From positions 884,763,199 through 884,827,198 of the forward strand of contig CM060912.1 of NCBI GenBank assembly GCA_030737875.1: a DNA stretch of 64,000 nucleotides, in the 5' to 3' direction. Source of the DNA: Allium sativum (lineage: Eukaryota; Streptophyta; Magnoliopsida; Asparagales; Amaryllidaceae). How positions within the stretch are numbered: the stretch's first letter is position 1; every line of letters begins with the position of its first letter. A program made the translations under genes and the position numbers. The notes beneath the pieces were generated by a model. That model worked only from the letters and a program-made list of their open reading frames with translations. It was not told where the DNA came from and did no database searches. This document shows positions 21,249-33,632 of the stretch, piece by piece.

Positions 21249-24200
21249 TGTAATGACACGCACTGGCAGAGGTATTATGATTAATTTATTTAATTGTATA
21301 AATGGTGGGTTAGTGAATTACATGGTCGTTGAATAAAATATTGGTGAATATTTAATTAAATAATAAATTAAATAATATATTTAATTCTGAAATAATCAGA
21401 ATTGGCCGAAATGACGATATGGGGTGAACTGGATCATCTGTGATATTTAATTCAGCTTGGAATTGAATTTGAATAACGAATATATTCAATCGTCGACAGT
21501 TGAACGTATAGTTTATAATATAATTATAAACGAGCTCGAAATGGCGCTGCAGTTCGTAAATTGGCGATTTGAACTTCAACTGAATGTACAGGATTCGTTT
21601 TAAATCGGATTTCTGTGAAACAAGAAACGTACGGAGCTGGTGGAGTATATCTTTCTAGTGGAAGAGAAAAATCGGGATTTCGTCGTGTAAATTTTGATTT
21701 ATGTCCAAATCAAATATTCAGAAAAACAGCGGTATATTCGTTCGTGGCCATAACGGTTATTTCAAAATAACTAGATATCGTGTGTGAATTTAGACAAGGT
21801 TCTTTTGGGACATAACGATAATTTGATTTTTTAGAATTTTACTGTAATTTTTAATTAATTAAATAAGTAACTTTTTATTTGGAGTATTTTGCACCCTGTA
21901 ATCAATATTTTGGGATTTCACAAAATAAGCTAATCTACCGGTATTATTATATTTTCGGGACCATGGCGCAATGCTTGTCACGACGATAATGTTATTTCTG
22001 TCCATAGCAGTTTATACATAAACGAAATTTTATGTAAAAGGGTCCCTAATAGCTACGTAAAACATGGGCACCTACACTCCACGTTTTCATTTAAAATATG
22101 TGAGTTTTGGGTCCTTCACTTCTAAGATACAAGATCTGGGGCTTTCACTTCTCTATATAAAAAGAACGTGGACATCCCCTCTATTACAAAATCAAACAGA
22201 AGACGTGTCTTGAATTACTTCACGTCTAAACTACCTACCACAACTACCCCTAAGTTACTTAAGCGTTAAGTATCAACTCGTTGTATATTTATAGCTTGAG
22301 ACTCGTCGTTTTTTTTCCTTTCAGCAAATTCGAAACTGAGATATCAAAACAAAACTCAAGCAAATTGTTGGGACTTCAATCTTCTCTCAGCTAATGTAGC
22401 TGTTCTGTTTTCAAAGATGAAAGCAAATCAGATCTCGCGTTAAAAATATATGTATATTGTATTTGACATGGAGATGCTGTGGCATGGATGAGCTCAAGTT
22501 TCAGTTGTGGGATGATGAGGCTACTGTTGGAAGGCCATGAGGACGTGTTTCTGTGAAGCGTGCGGGTTAAACATTTGGAGGTGGTTCGGGTTCAAGCATC
22601 TTGCTACCTTGCTGAAGCGAGTACCGTTCGAAGGGGGAGTACTGGCAGGTTATGCATGGTAGGAGGGGTGTGCGTGGTTATATCCTACAGGGAGGGGCGC
22701 TGTAGTTATTAAATGAACCAAAAGGTTTTGGGTTTTAAATGAATGAACGGTGGGGGATGTGTGAGTGATGCGCTATAGAAGAGGGACTGGATCGTGAATG
22801 AAAACTGGAAGAAGGAAATACTGGAACTCGCAGTTGTCGAGTAGGATGGGGCGGATGTACCTGTGTTGATAATAAAGTGACTAAACAGTGATTTAATTAA
22901 AAGGGTGATGGGAAAGCATAGTTCGTTGCTGAGTTAAGGACGTGAAGAATGGGTTTGAAAATGACAGAGGAAAAAGGTGGCAACCGTTTACTATCGGCAT
23001 TGAGAGGTGAGGACGTGTTCAACAGGGCGAGTTCAGGGAAATTGCATGAAACAGTGGGGAGGGGAGTGCTGTTAAAACAGTGGAAGTATATGGTGTTCAA
23101 AGTAAAAAGAGAGGTTCGGTTTTCAAGGGGAATGTGAACGGTGACTTTAGTTTGCAAAAAAATGGTGAATGGATCAAAGGAGATGATCAACAGTATGTGT
23201 TTGGGAATACTGGAACCTGCGTTGAACTGATGAAAAGGAAGAAGAAGAGTGCGGGTTCGGGTATGGGTTGGTAAGATAATAAAGATGGGTCGGTGAGTAA
23301 AGTTAAGGCCCAATACCATTTAGTTAAGTTTTATTTAAATTTGAAGTGTGTTTTTACTTTGTTTTATCGTATCTTATTCATACGATATCAGAATTCAACG
23401 AAACAAGATCCATTAGGATCATATGGACGGGAGCAACACAATGGAAATGACCGGAAGTGAATCCGAGTAGGTTAAAATTTATGGCGAAATAAATTGTCCG
23501 ATTGAATCAAATAACGCAAACCGTTATTTAACGATTAACGCGCCAATGTGAGTAAATCTCACCAACTCTGAACAGTTTATATTTTCATGTTGTATTTTTA
23601 GAACTGTTAGATATTGGCTGATTGACTGTGTGTTGATTGTTTGATTGAACTGCTAGTCAGTTAGTTGAATTTCTATATTGATTCTGTTTAACAGAATATA
23701 TCATATGGAACTGAAAAGTGATGTTATCTATATTGTTTAACATCTGTGATGCATGGAAACAGGTTGGAGGAATCCAACTGGTTTCCTCAACATTTATTTT
23801 ACTGTTTTCATATATTGTGACATTTGATGTGTTATATAATCTGTTATGGATTATGGGTGTTAGAATGATGTTGATCATTGTTATTCGATATTTTAAATAT
23901 CATAAAAGACCCTAGGATGTAAAAAGAATTATTTCAATGTATATTGAAATAAAGGGATTTTATAAAATCAACAGATTTTATAAAAGGAAATATTTCGAAA
24001 GTAAATAAAAGGGAAAAATGTTTTTAAAACGAATAGAGTTTTATAAAAGGGAAATCATTTGTAAAGTGAAGAACTGTTACTAAAAGTAAATCTTCATAAA
24101 TGAATAGTTTATTCGAATAGAATAAAGAAGTTAATCGATGTTAGTTTAATCGATTAGATAAAGTTAAAAGGAGTTAGTTGATGTTAGTTAATCGATTAGA

Positions 24201-26524
24201 GAATAAAGTTAAAAGGAGTTAATCGATGTTAGTTTAATTGATTAGAGAATAAAGTTAAAAGGAGCTAATCGATGTTAGTTTAATCGATTAGAGTTAAAGA
24301 AAAGAGTTAATCGAATATAGTTTATTCGAATAGAAGCAAAATAGTTAATCGAATATAGTTTATTCAAATAGAAGCAAAGGAGTTAATCGAATATAGTTTA
24401 TTCGAAGAAAGTAAAAGGAGTTATCGAATATAGTTTATTCGAAAGGAGTTAAGTGAAATGGAGTTAATCCAATAGTGTTAGTCCAATAGAGTTAACCGAT
24501 GTTAGTTTAATCGATTAGAGTTAAAGGAGTTAATCGATGTTAGTTTAATCGATTAGAGTTAAAGTAAAAGAAGCTAAATCGATGTTAGTTTAATCAATTA
24601 GAGTTAAAGTAAAAGGAGTTAATCGGTGTTAGTAAATCGAATAGAGTTAAGTGAAAGGAGTCAATCGAATATAACTATTCGAAGGAGGGTTAAGTAAGGA
24701 AGTTAGTAAAAGGAATATAAAGTGAACTTTGCCTATTTCAAAGTTAGAAATGTTGTTCAGTTAAGGTCTGAGAGGTAGTTCTACCCCAACTTGATTGGCT
24801 TTGTTTTAACTAAGGAATAGTTAAGGTTTGCCAGTAAAGGAAATGGTTTGAGTTGGCATCGCGATGGTTTGTTTAAACATCTGCCTAAGTCCAATGAAGA
24901 AGCTTTGGAAATGTTTTCCAAAGAAGAAACCAGAAATGTTTTCTAATAAAGAAAACAAGAAATGGAAATGTTTTCCATTGTTAATAACGTATATTTTCCC
25001 AATTTAGAAAATAAGGAATATTGAACATAGGGAAACATGAGATAAGTAAATTAATGAAATAAAGAGATAAATGTTGAATGTTGTTTGATCGATATAATTT
25101 CCATTTGGAAATATTATCGTTGTTTGCACACTTGTTTTTATGCGATAGTTAAATCACAGACTATCGAAGTTTTGACCATTTTAACGATGTTAATATGGAG
25201 AGACCGGTTGGATTAATATCCAAAGAACCACTCTGTATTGGCATAAGCGTTGCGATTCATATATGCCAAAGGAAATTGAAGACGGAGTTATGCAAGGGCT
25301 ATCCTGTTTACAAAATAGTGCCTTCGGTTCATCCTATTCCTGGATGACTTGTATGGACGAATGTCTGACAGAGTATCTCCAGACGATCACGTATATTGAT
25401 TTCTCCAACTGTACCAAGAATGGAAGCGGAGAAGGAAACTTCTTTTAGCTAACACATAATGTATGGTTGAGGACGTCAATCGGTGATTTGATGGATTTGA
25501 TGATGTGACATTCAAAGTGAATCTGATGTGATGATAAGCGTAGCTTCTAGCCTCACATCCGGTAAATGACAGAAATCGGGCAGGCAACATGGCTAAGTCG
25601 GTCGCACCGAAGTAGGGTGTATAATCACCTGATCTAGAGTTTCATTTACTTCCAAAAATCTATTGTTGATGTTGTCCCATTCGGGAAACGGTTGCTGATC
25701 CTAGCCGTTGGTGATAGACATTCGATACGCTCAAGCGAAATGAGTGGTCGGTCATGTGTGGCCGGGTTGCAAGATGTTCTTGTTGAACCCATTTTATTCC
25801 TCTCTAGAGGTACACTAGCGAAATGTGGTTCCATACCTTGTCATAGTTGGAAATCCATTACCCAATACGTGCTTACGGTTTTGATTGTATACTATATATG
25901 TAGAACGTGAGATGAAAGCGTTTCTGCTAGATGATTATATATATACTGTGGTTGATAGACATTATTATAATATCAAAAGGTTTTTGATATAAAGATAATT
26001 TGGATTCTCATAAGGGAAATACCCGTTCCGTTATGCGGCGTGTTCTTATGAGATATCGTTTACTTGTTCGAACTGTTTTTAAACTGTTGTACTCATACCA
26101 GTCCCATGACTGACCCGGAGTTTACTTTGTTGTTTTCCCTAAACTCTTGGGTGCCTAAATTTGTATGGGCAGTCAAGTAGTCGGGATTTACATATATACT
26201 GGAAGAGCTTAGAGCAGGAGGCTTTAGGATCATATAACTATAGTTATTTCCGCTGTGTTGTAAGTGCTGTACTCTGATAATGATATGTATATTCAAGTAC
26301 AGATGTATATTTCAAGTTATGTTATGAAATATATTTATTCGTTCCGCTGCGAGATTCGTGTTACTCTGATGTTGTGTTCTTCTTCTTCTTCTATTCTAAT
26401 TTTCTATCTTATCTTTCCTCACCCTCTAATTTCTTTCACTAATTACCAGGATTTTTCGATGTTTTGGTTATCGACATTGTTCTTATGTCGATAACCAAAG
26501 TCGCCAAAAATCCGGGTCGTTACA
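21249..26524 (+). mobile_element. 3' LTR of element D (5.28 kb)
   Basis: It starts TGTAATGACACG and ends GGGTCGTTACA, and matches the 5' LTR over its full length with scattered, mostly transition differences. All modules recur: TATA box 22154-22164, G-rich stretch 22430-23280, minisatellite 24105-24690, H2 hairpin 26006-26053. The flank is ATGAT at 26525-26529. Confidence 0.94.
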
Positions 26525-28121
26525 ATGATCTACTGAATCTAGAATTTACAATGGAATTTCTATATTATCTTCGAGGAATTAGGTATAGGTGAAGAAGGCG
26601 AAGTAGATAGATCAGGGAGAGCTCCAGGAGAAGCTCATTTTTTAGTTGTTGTTAGGCTAGTATTTATAGGGAAACAACTGTATATTCCAGCAACCCACTT
26701 ATCTTCAAGTCCAAAAGCTAGCTAAGGGGATATAAATGAGTTTTAACCACCCACCATGGTACATGCCTAAATTTTTATTTAGAAAAAACTCACCGAAACT
26801 TAAAATTGTTCTAAATTTGGTTATTGATTAGATAGAAACAAACAATGGTATATAACAACTATCAATCGTTTAAGACTCAAAACAAATGGAATAAACCATA
26901 ATTGCAAGATGTACCAATTTATTTAAAAACTATAAATGCATAATATTACAAGAGTCAAGAAGAATATTAGAAAAAAATCTCTCATACAATATCTTATGGA
27001 TTCACAAAGGAAACATAATAAATAAGGTATAACACTGCTATAAGTAGCGCTTGAGCCTCCAAGTAGGGTTGTCAATGGATATCTTTGGATACCAATAGTG
27101 CCATAATCGTATTTGCATCCAAAACCATTCTTGGATATCGGATATACGCATTTGTAGATATAGATGAATATTAGATAATTATCTGCATCCACGGATATTG
27201 GTAAATATGAGATAATAACCCTATCTATCAATCAAATCAAGAAACATAAATTAAAATTATGGGTTTAACATGATTTGTCTTTAATGCCATGGATTATAAA
27301 TGTATTCAAACCAATAAACATAATAATGAATAATTTAAATATTTAATATATATTAAGTGCATAAAATATAATATTTTTTTGGCATAGCCGACCGGTTTTT
27401 AATGCGACCGCAAATACCTTTTTATTATAACTAATAATAAAAAATACAGTATAGTACAAGTTATTGTAATTACAATCAGCTAGTTCGATTTTTAAGGTGG
27501 TCCGTCCATCGCTTACGGAATTTATAGTATTCCGTCCACTCTACCTTACAGGCTTATAGCACTGGAGCTAGCCTAAACTAACTAGACTACATTTATTACA
27601 TTGCACACTATAATAGTAGATAAAATTATATTTTGAATTCAAAACTAAACAACCAAACTAGTAACTAGACAGGCCGCAGATTATACATCATGTACAGTGA
27701 ACTCAAATTATAGCATGGCAAAAGGTGTACAAACAGCTTGACTTGATGGAGACTACATACGAAAGCGCACAGGAACCAAGACGTAGGCAAGGACCAAAGG
27801 TCCTACTAATCACATCATAGAGCATTGCATGAAGAGTAACATATGCGTTTGAATAATGTCCATTCAAATGGGAGAATCTCCGACCATGGATCAAAGAGGC
27901 AGCCCAGACGAAAACAAAATGAGCACAAGCCAACTGAATAACATGTATCATTAACAAAATCATTTTGACTCGTGAATTGCTACAAGAACAGATAACGATG
28001 AGGCAAGTCAACCAACTCACAACGATTACCATCAAGAAATCCTTGCAAAAACAAGACTACATTGAACCATAGCATAGCATCACAGACAAGGTCTATTTTT
28101 GATGCGAGCACAAATAGGGTG
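26525..28121. other. Unassigned region right of element D
   Basis: AT-rich. A minus-strand open frame of 110 codons (27703-28035) is rich in Leu, Ser, Cys and Ile and I recognise no family; the plus strand there reads like untranslated sequence. A GGATATC/GATATCC-rich stretch (27064-27223) starts TAGGGTTGTCAATGG, resembling hAT transposon ends, but no convincing partner end or 8-bp duplication is visible. Near 26661-26669 a minus-strand CTATAAATA box may belong to an older LTR. No feature is certain. Confidence 0.3.
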
Positions 28122-28171
28122 TGACACCCCACGTCCGTTATTGTCACTCACAAAAGGAATGCATTAAGTTT
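28122..28171 (-). mobile_element. Edge of an older chromovirus LTR, cut by array A
   Basis: TGACACCCCACGTCCGTTAT, a GTCACTCACAAAAGGAATGC stretch and AAGTTT follow the first 50 bases of E1's LTR (TGAAACACCCCACCTCCGTT...) base for base with few changes, then stop where array A begins. Array A therefore inserted into this LTR; the remainder should lie beyond the right edge. No primer site precedes it, so it is the outer end of a 3' LTR or a solo LTR. Confidence 0.75.
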
Positions 28172-29431
28172 TGTAACACCCCACCTCTGCCAGGGTCGCT
28201 CTAAGCAAGTACACTGGCTTTGGAGGGGTGTTGGACAAGGTAAACATGCATGGAGATATCACAAGACAGAACATATAAGTAAAACAGAGTAAATAAAGCA
28301 GCGGACAAAACTACTATTTCAAAACCATAGTCAAGTTACATCAAAGTACTTAGTCATTATTTCCCAACTACTACAAGTCTACTAACATAAACTGAAAACT
28401 GGAAATAACATAAAGTAAACTATCCCCAAAGTAGACGTGGTAAAGCCATAGCGAGCTCAAGTCCAAACCGTACATGAGCTATCCAGAAAGCAAGCTAAAG
28501 ATCCAAGCTAGGTGCTAGTGTTCCCACCCTGAGAACCTGGGGGGGACGGAAGAAAAGAGGCGAAAGAAAACGGGTCAGTCAAAAAGACTGGTAAGTCCTA
28601 CCTACTATTAGTATAAAAACTAATAAAGTTAACTGACATGTAAAACAGAGATGAAACATAAGATGATAACTGGCATGGTGAAAAGTTAACAAGAGTGGCA
28701 TCGCATATACAAGGTTAAGTTGCACCAAGTGTACTAGTATTCTAATCCATGTCAAGTATAAACAAGAAGTGATCCCTTAGCCCAATATTGGCCCAACCTC
28801 TTGAGATGACCTAAATCAAGGTCCAACTACTCGGTCTAGTCGATCGGCTCCCTATAAGCCTAACTCGTCGTGTATCGGTGTCATACGGCCTAATCATGGA
28901 ATGTAGTTAACTGTGCAAGGTCCACCCTAGGGTGTATCCAGTCCTAGTGTGTAAACCACAGACACAAAACAAGCACGCACAGTTTAAACCTACCGATGCC
29001 CATGTTCAACTCCGGACTTAATGTGCACGACCATGGTCCGCCTGAACTTAACTGGTGCACCATTCAGCCGTCTCTTTTGGTCTCTTACAATTAATCAGTA
29101 ATCGTGCCCCACCTTAGCCTAGTCCAGGGTATCCAGATACTCCCAAGTAGGTTACTGCTGAAAAGGACCACGTAACTAGGGTTTTAAATGGGTTAAGTGT
29201 GGTTAACCCTATCTTAACCATGTATTGAGTTGGTCAAGTGTATCCAAGCAGTTCATGACTTAACCCTATCAATACATCGTGTTCAACTGGTTAAGTATAT
29301 TCAAGTGGTCCATGACTTAACCCTACCAATCCATCATGTTTAATTGGTTAAGTATTCAAGTAGTCCATGACTTAATCCTACCATGTGGCATTAATAAACT
29401 TAATGTACCCCAACCTCTCACATCAGACATT

Positions 29432-29482
29432 GTTGTGGTTACTAGTTAAGCCGGGCGGGTCCGGGTAGCTTTACACCACAAC
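29432..29482 (-). other. Stem-loop, first of a pair (array A LTR 1)
   Basis: Arms GTTGTGGT (29432-29439) / ACCACAAC (29475-29482), loop with CCGGGCGGGTCCGGGTAG. The matching copies in the other A LTRs are near 48285 and 55310. Confidence 0.75.
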
Positions 29483-29540
29483 CTAGTCTAACCTTGGGTT
29501 TTAAGTGCGATATGACCAACTACTCACATTGGGTCCTATT

Positions 29541-29593
29541 GTTTGTAGCCACTAGTTAAGCCGGTCGGTTCCAGGTAGATTTATGCTACAAAC
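29541..29593 (-). other. Stem-loop, second of a pair (array A LTR 1)
   Basis: Arms GTTTGTAGC (29541-29549) / GCTACAAAC (29585-29593), loop with CCGGTCGGTTCCAGGTAG. The third A LTR has TTATAGC in the left arm, losing one pair. Confidence 0.75.
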
Positions 29594-30914
29594 TCAACCC
29601 AACCTCGAGTTGGCCACTTTCATATTTTCTACATGTCATGTCCACGTTCATGTTTTCAAGTATAATCACAAGTCATATTTTCAAGTCATGTTAATTTTAT
29701 GTCATTTAAGTTTACCCATAGCGTAACCCCATCGCACGTGAGTTCGCATCAACACAAATAGATCAAAAGGGGGAAAATAAGAATATGACAAGGTGGGCAT
29801 AAGATGGAAAAGTCTCTCACAAGATAAACATGGTGATATATGAGGCAAAAGGGGTTCAACATACTAGCATATGGCCTCAACGTGTATGATAGCATAGAAG
29901 GTGACTTGGCCCCAAACATATCAAATAGCATAAGGGTGCTTTGGCCTCAAGCATGCATAATAGCATAAGGGTGATTTGGCCACAAACATGTATGAATAGC
30001 ATAATTAGCAAATATGGTGGTAACATGGTAATAGTTGACATAGGGTGACAATCCTAACTTGTGCATAGCAAATAGGTTCAATATCATCATATGCATGTTA
30101 AGGAACATGAGGGGTTAAGGTTTGTTAACATGCATAAGCCATAATCCATTTCATAGCATTTTTCCCAAAGGTCAACATGAGCGGTACTAGGTTCATGATA
30201 GGTCCACAATCATAGATCAAGAGAGGTATGAATAGATCTATGCATACAACGATAGGTTCAAGGCAAATATTGCACTTAGGTCCAATTCCAATCTACACAT
30301 GTATGGCACTAAACTTAGAAAATAGGGTGATACACTTATGATTAGCATATAGGTTCATAACATCATATGCAAGTTAACATCAAGGTTTAAGATGGTTCTA
30401 TGTTGCATTTATGCATAACTACCAAGTTGTATGTTGCATTATGCATAACCACCAAATAAAGCTCATAGCTTTCTACCCAAAAAGTCAAGGTGATAGTCCC
30501 ATAACCATAGATCAAAAGAGTCATGTATAAATCTATGCATACAATGACAGATGCGAGGCAAGTGTTACACAAAAATCCCATTTCAACTTGCTATATGTCA
30601 TATTAAGTCCATAGTTTAAATCTAAGAGTAGAATAGGGCTTACAAAGTGTGGCTATGAGAACTAGAACACAATAGAACAAGATAGGGGCGTTGTAGAAGC
30701 TCTAGGAATGACGTAGCAACACAAATAGCCTTGAAAATAAGTAGCTCCATTGATTTGACGAAGAAAGATGGCTCCTTTTTGCCTTAGAAGCTCTCAAGCT
30801 TTCATGAGGAAGATGGAGGTCATGATATGAAGATGGAGGCCATGATTAGGGAGCATTTTGGCATAACTTCGTTGTAGGATTGATTTGTGTGGGTTTAGGC
30901 TAGGTCTTAGGGTA

Positions 30915-30922
30915 TTTTTATA
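30915..30922 (-). promoter_or_regulatory. TATA box, array A LTR 1
   Basis: TATAAAAA on the minus strand, about 0.48 kb from the upstream LTR end, as in E1. Confidence 0.55.
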
Positions 30923-31049
30923 GAAGTTTAGGTTAGTTTAGGCCATAGGATTAACCCTAATTCAGATCTGAGCCATCAAATCACGTCACAAGCCAACAAA
31001 ACAAGACCCAGGAGCCAAAACAGGCACACCAGGTCAAACTGGCCGACCA

Positions 31050-31156
31050 CCCAAGTCGACAAGGGTGTCAACTGGGCAGTCGACACCACCTGGGGTGTGT
31101 CGACTCCCAAGTCAACTCTCCAGTCGACTTGGGGGCTGGGCGGGAAATTTCCCGCC
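31050..31156. repeat. Nested palindromes (array A LTR U3)
   Basis: Arms CCCAAGTCGAC (31050-31060) / GTCGACTTGGG (31123-31133) enclose AGTCGACAC (31078-31086) / GTGTCGACT (31097-31105); then a perfect 18-bp palindrome GGCGGGAAATTTCCCGCC (31139-31156). Repeated in the middle LTR at about 49890-50000. Confidence 0.85.
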
Positions 31157-31394
31157 TAGTCTGTTTGGCTCTAGATTCGAAATTTGAACTGTTTTTGAAC
31201 TTGAAATTTTCTGAAAATTTTGATGGGCCATAACTGGGTCATAGGACTCCGATTTTCAAAAACTCGGACTCTATTTCGCGTATTTTTCCGAGACGAACGC
31301 AATGGCATAGCCTGTTTCCCTTGATTCAGATTTTAACATTTAATTCTGCCTTGATTTACGTTATAACATGTTATTAGAAATACGGGTTGTTACA

Positions 31395-31406
31395 TTCTCC
31401 CACCTT
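31395..31406 (-). other. Polypurine tract (array A unit 1)
   Basis: AAGGTGGGAGAA on the minus strand next to the 3' LTR, preceded by TTTCGGGGACGAAATCC. Confidence 0.88.
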
Positions 31407-31924
31407 AAAGGATTTCGTCCCCGAAATCTTCAAGTTAGGAAGAACGTATCCTACCATCCATCATCCATCTACTCAAAACATCATCCACGAGCAGTCATTG
31501 TCCTTAAACGATTCTAAATGTTGTATGATCATATGCGAAAGGTGTGTGTATATGTACTTATCTAATGCGAAAATTAGGCGGTTACTGATTCAGTAAACCT
31601 CCTTAATGCAAAGTATGTTAGTGAAATGAGTCCATATGTATGCAAATTCCTAACATAATTCATAATCACCACATGAGTGCACATAACATTCATCCATATG
31701 CAACATCCACGCGATAGCATAGCAAGTTTCATCCATGAATAGGTATAAGCACTCATGCATATGGAATATGAAAGTGTGTGAGCCGATCTTAGTGCCTAAT
31801 GTGTATCATGCATCCACGAGTATCCACTTGCAAACACTTGCAACCACTTGCAAACATCAAGCATAACATGTTTCAAATACATGTTTCATCCAAAGGGTTT
31901 CTACCTAAGGTTCTCATGACGAGG
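31407..31924 (-). other. Untranslated 3' spacer (array A unit 1)
   Basis: About 0.5 kb between pol and the polypurine tract, matching 50250-50765 in unit 2. It has CACTTGCAAAC repeats near 31825-31855 and nothing coding. Confidence 0.6.
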
Positions 31925-32430
31925 TTAACGAAATAACAAGATAAACATGGATAGCAAAAGAAAGATATGTTGACTTATAGGAAAAGAGATTGAGAATGTA
32001 CCCTCAAAAAGAAATGGGTGAAGCGCGCGCATCTTCTCCTCGGTTTCCCAAGTTGCGTCCTCTTCGGCTTCACTCAACTGAACCTTTACTAACTTGACTT
32101 CTCGATTCCTTAAATTCGTGATCTCCGTTCCCAAGATACGGATCGGAGCTCGCCTCGGGGTTGCCTCTACCTCCACGTCTTCAAGAATGCTAGGCTAAAC
32201 TACCTCGGCTGACTCATGTAGGCACTTTCGGAGATACGAGACATGAAAGATATTGTGTGCACTCCGGCCATCTTCTTGGGCAATTCCACCTTATAAGCCA
32301 TCTTCCCAATCCTCTCTATGATAGGGAAGGGTCCTACGAACCTTGGTGTCGGCTTCCCAACTGCTCCAAAATGAACCACATTTCGCAAAGGAGAAACTTT
32401 CACAAAGAGCATATCTCCAACTTCAAATCA
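31925..32430 (-). pseudogene. pol: Integrase C-terminus and chromodomain, broken (unit 1)
   Basis: Integrase joins element DNA to the host chromosome; in chromoviruses its C-terminal chromodomain helps direct insertion to particular chromatin. Only the tail is present: the GPF/Y module (KVSPLRN..., VGPFPIIERIG, YKVELP) at 32200-32412 and a chromodomain (PIRILGTEI, LRNREVKLVKVQ, ATWETEEKM) at 31925-32176. A frameshift in the HxxSHLR-equivalent region and a stop before the chromodomain separate them; unit 2 is open across this stretch. The catalytic core and the HHCC zinc finger are missing, removed by a deletion whose junction lies at about 32410-32431. No active integrase can be made. Confidence 0.88.
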
Positions 32431-33632
32431 TGTGTGGGATAGTTCTTCTCATAAACTTTAAGTTGCCTACCCCCCATAACATATCACTCTTCCTCCTTTC
32501 AACAAGACAACACCTAATCCCGTGCCCCATGCATCGGTGTACATGGTAAATATCTTACCCCCGTCGGGTTATGCTAGAACTGGAGCTGTGGTAAGGGTTC
32601 TCTCAAGCCTTTTGAAAAGCAAGCTCACACTCTAAGTCCCATGCAAAGACTAAATTCTTCTTTGTTAACTTAGTAAGAGGGGCTGATTTTTTTGCGAAGT
32701 CCTTAATGAACTTCTTATAAAAGCCTGCCAGACCGAGAAAGCTTCTTACTTTAGTTGCATTCTTAGGAGTTTTCCAGTCTTGAACTGCTACCACTTTCGC
32801 GGGATCCACGGCTATGCTATGCTTAAAAACTATATGTCCAAGAAACCGAACTTCCTTTCTCCAAAAATGGCATTTGGAGAACTTGGCTTTCAACTAATGA
32901 GCTCTAAGCGCATCCATCACTTCCTTGAGATGTCTAGCATGTTCTTCCTCATCCTTGGAGAAGATCAGAATATCATCCACGAAAACAACCACAAACTTGT
33001 TAAGGAACTTCCACGAAGTAGGCGGGTGCATTAGTCAAACTGAATGGCATGACGAGCCATTCAAAGAATCCGTCTGGAGTCCTAAACGCAGTTTTGTCAA
33101 TACTATCCTCAGCCACTCTAAGCTGATGAAATTCGGTGGCTAGATCGAGTTGAGAGAAAACAGAAGCACCAACAAGTTGGTCAAAAAGATCACCAATCCT
33201 CGGTAACGGGTGTTTATTCTTCTTTGTCAGCTTGTTCAACTCACGATAATCAACACATAGACGAAGCCAACCATCTGCCTTAATAGCGAATACCACCGGA
33301 GCACCCCATTCAGAAATGCTTCGCCTAATGAAATTTTTCTCAAGCAACTCCTTGATTTGCTTGCTAAGCTCTCTTCTTTCTCGCGAGTCCATGTTCCTAA
33401 TAGGCAATGAAACTGGCTTGGCATTATGAACAAGATAAATACGGAAGTCTATATCGCGTTTAGGGGGTAACCCCTTCACCTCATCGAAAACATCAGGATA
33501 TTCTCGGACCACCCTCACAGATTGAAGATTGTCAATAGACGAGTCGAGGGATTCAAGATAACATAACATGACGGGATCCAGAGGGTTACAAGAAATCTCT
33601 AGGGTATTGCTAAGGCGAGTCATAAGCCTCAC
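32413..33632 (-). pseudogene. pol: Reverse transcriptase and RNase H remnant (unit 1)
   Basis: Reverse transcriptase copies the element RNA; RNase H removes it. Minus-strand 33632-33000 encodes the linker ([13 protein letters not shown]) and RT fingers/palm ([17 protein letters not shown], [48 protein letters not shown]). A net 23-bp deletion near 33008, relative to unit 2, shifts the frame before the FVDD catalytic motif. The thumb/connection part ([19 protein letters not shown]) is at 32603-32893 after an in-frame TAG. RNase H begins (YTDAWGTGLG) at about 32540 and is cut at the deletion junction. Multiple lesions: inactive. Confidence 0.9.

Larger units (their letters stand above)
12525..26524 (+). 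mobile_element. Element D: complete LARD-like non-coding LTR retrotransposon
   Basis: A 14.0-kb element with 5.28-kb LTRs, tRNA-Met primer site, 3.4 kb of interior and a polypurine tract, flanked by perfect ATGAT duplications. No gag, protease, reverse transcriptase or integrase similarity is visible in any frame. Size, long LTRs and ORF-less interior match the class known as large retrotransposon derivatives (LARDs), which move with proteins from another element. The LTR pair is very similar along its whole length, so insertion is fairly recent. The plus-strand signals and GACGAAA box before the polypurine tract are of Ty3/gypsy type. Confidence 0.92.
28172..31394 (-). mobile_element. Array A LTR 1 (3' LTR of unit 1)
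   Basis: TGTAACACCCCACC... to ...ATACGGGTTGTTACA, 3.22 kb. It includes a GGAAGAAAAG region after poly-G (about 28540), the uninterrupted sites where B (28690-28700) and C (29940-29955) sit in the other LTRs, a stem-loop pair at 29432-29593, the TATA box at 30915-30922, palindromes at 31050-31156 and the U3 block at 31225-31322. Confidence 0.93.

Noticed and set aside
27064..27223. Possible short hAT element starting TAGGGTTGTCAATGG and ending ATAACCCTA
   Set aside because: Only about seven terminal bases match and the 8-bp flanks (CCTCCAAG and TCTATCAA) do not agree.
27703..28035. 110-codon minus-strand frame as a host gene
   Set aside because: No family recognised, composition is unremarkable for AT-rich DNA, and no splice or promoter context is visible. 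Kept only as a note in the region entry.
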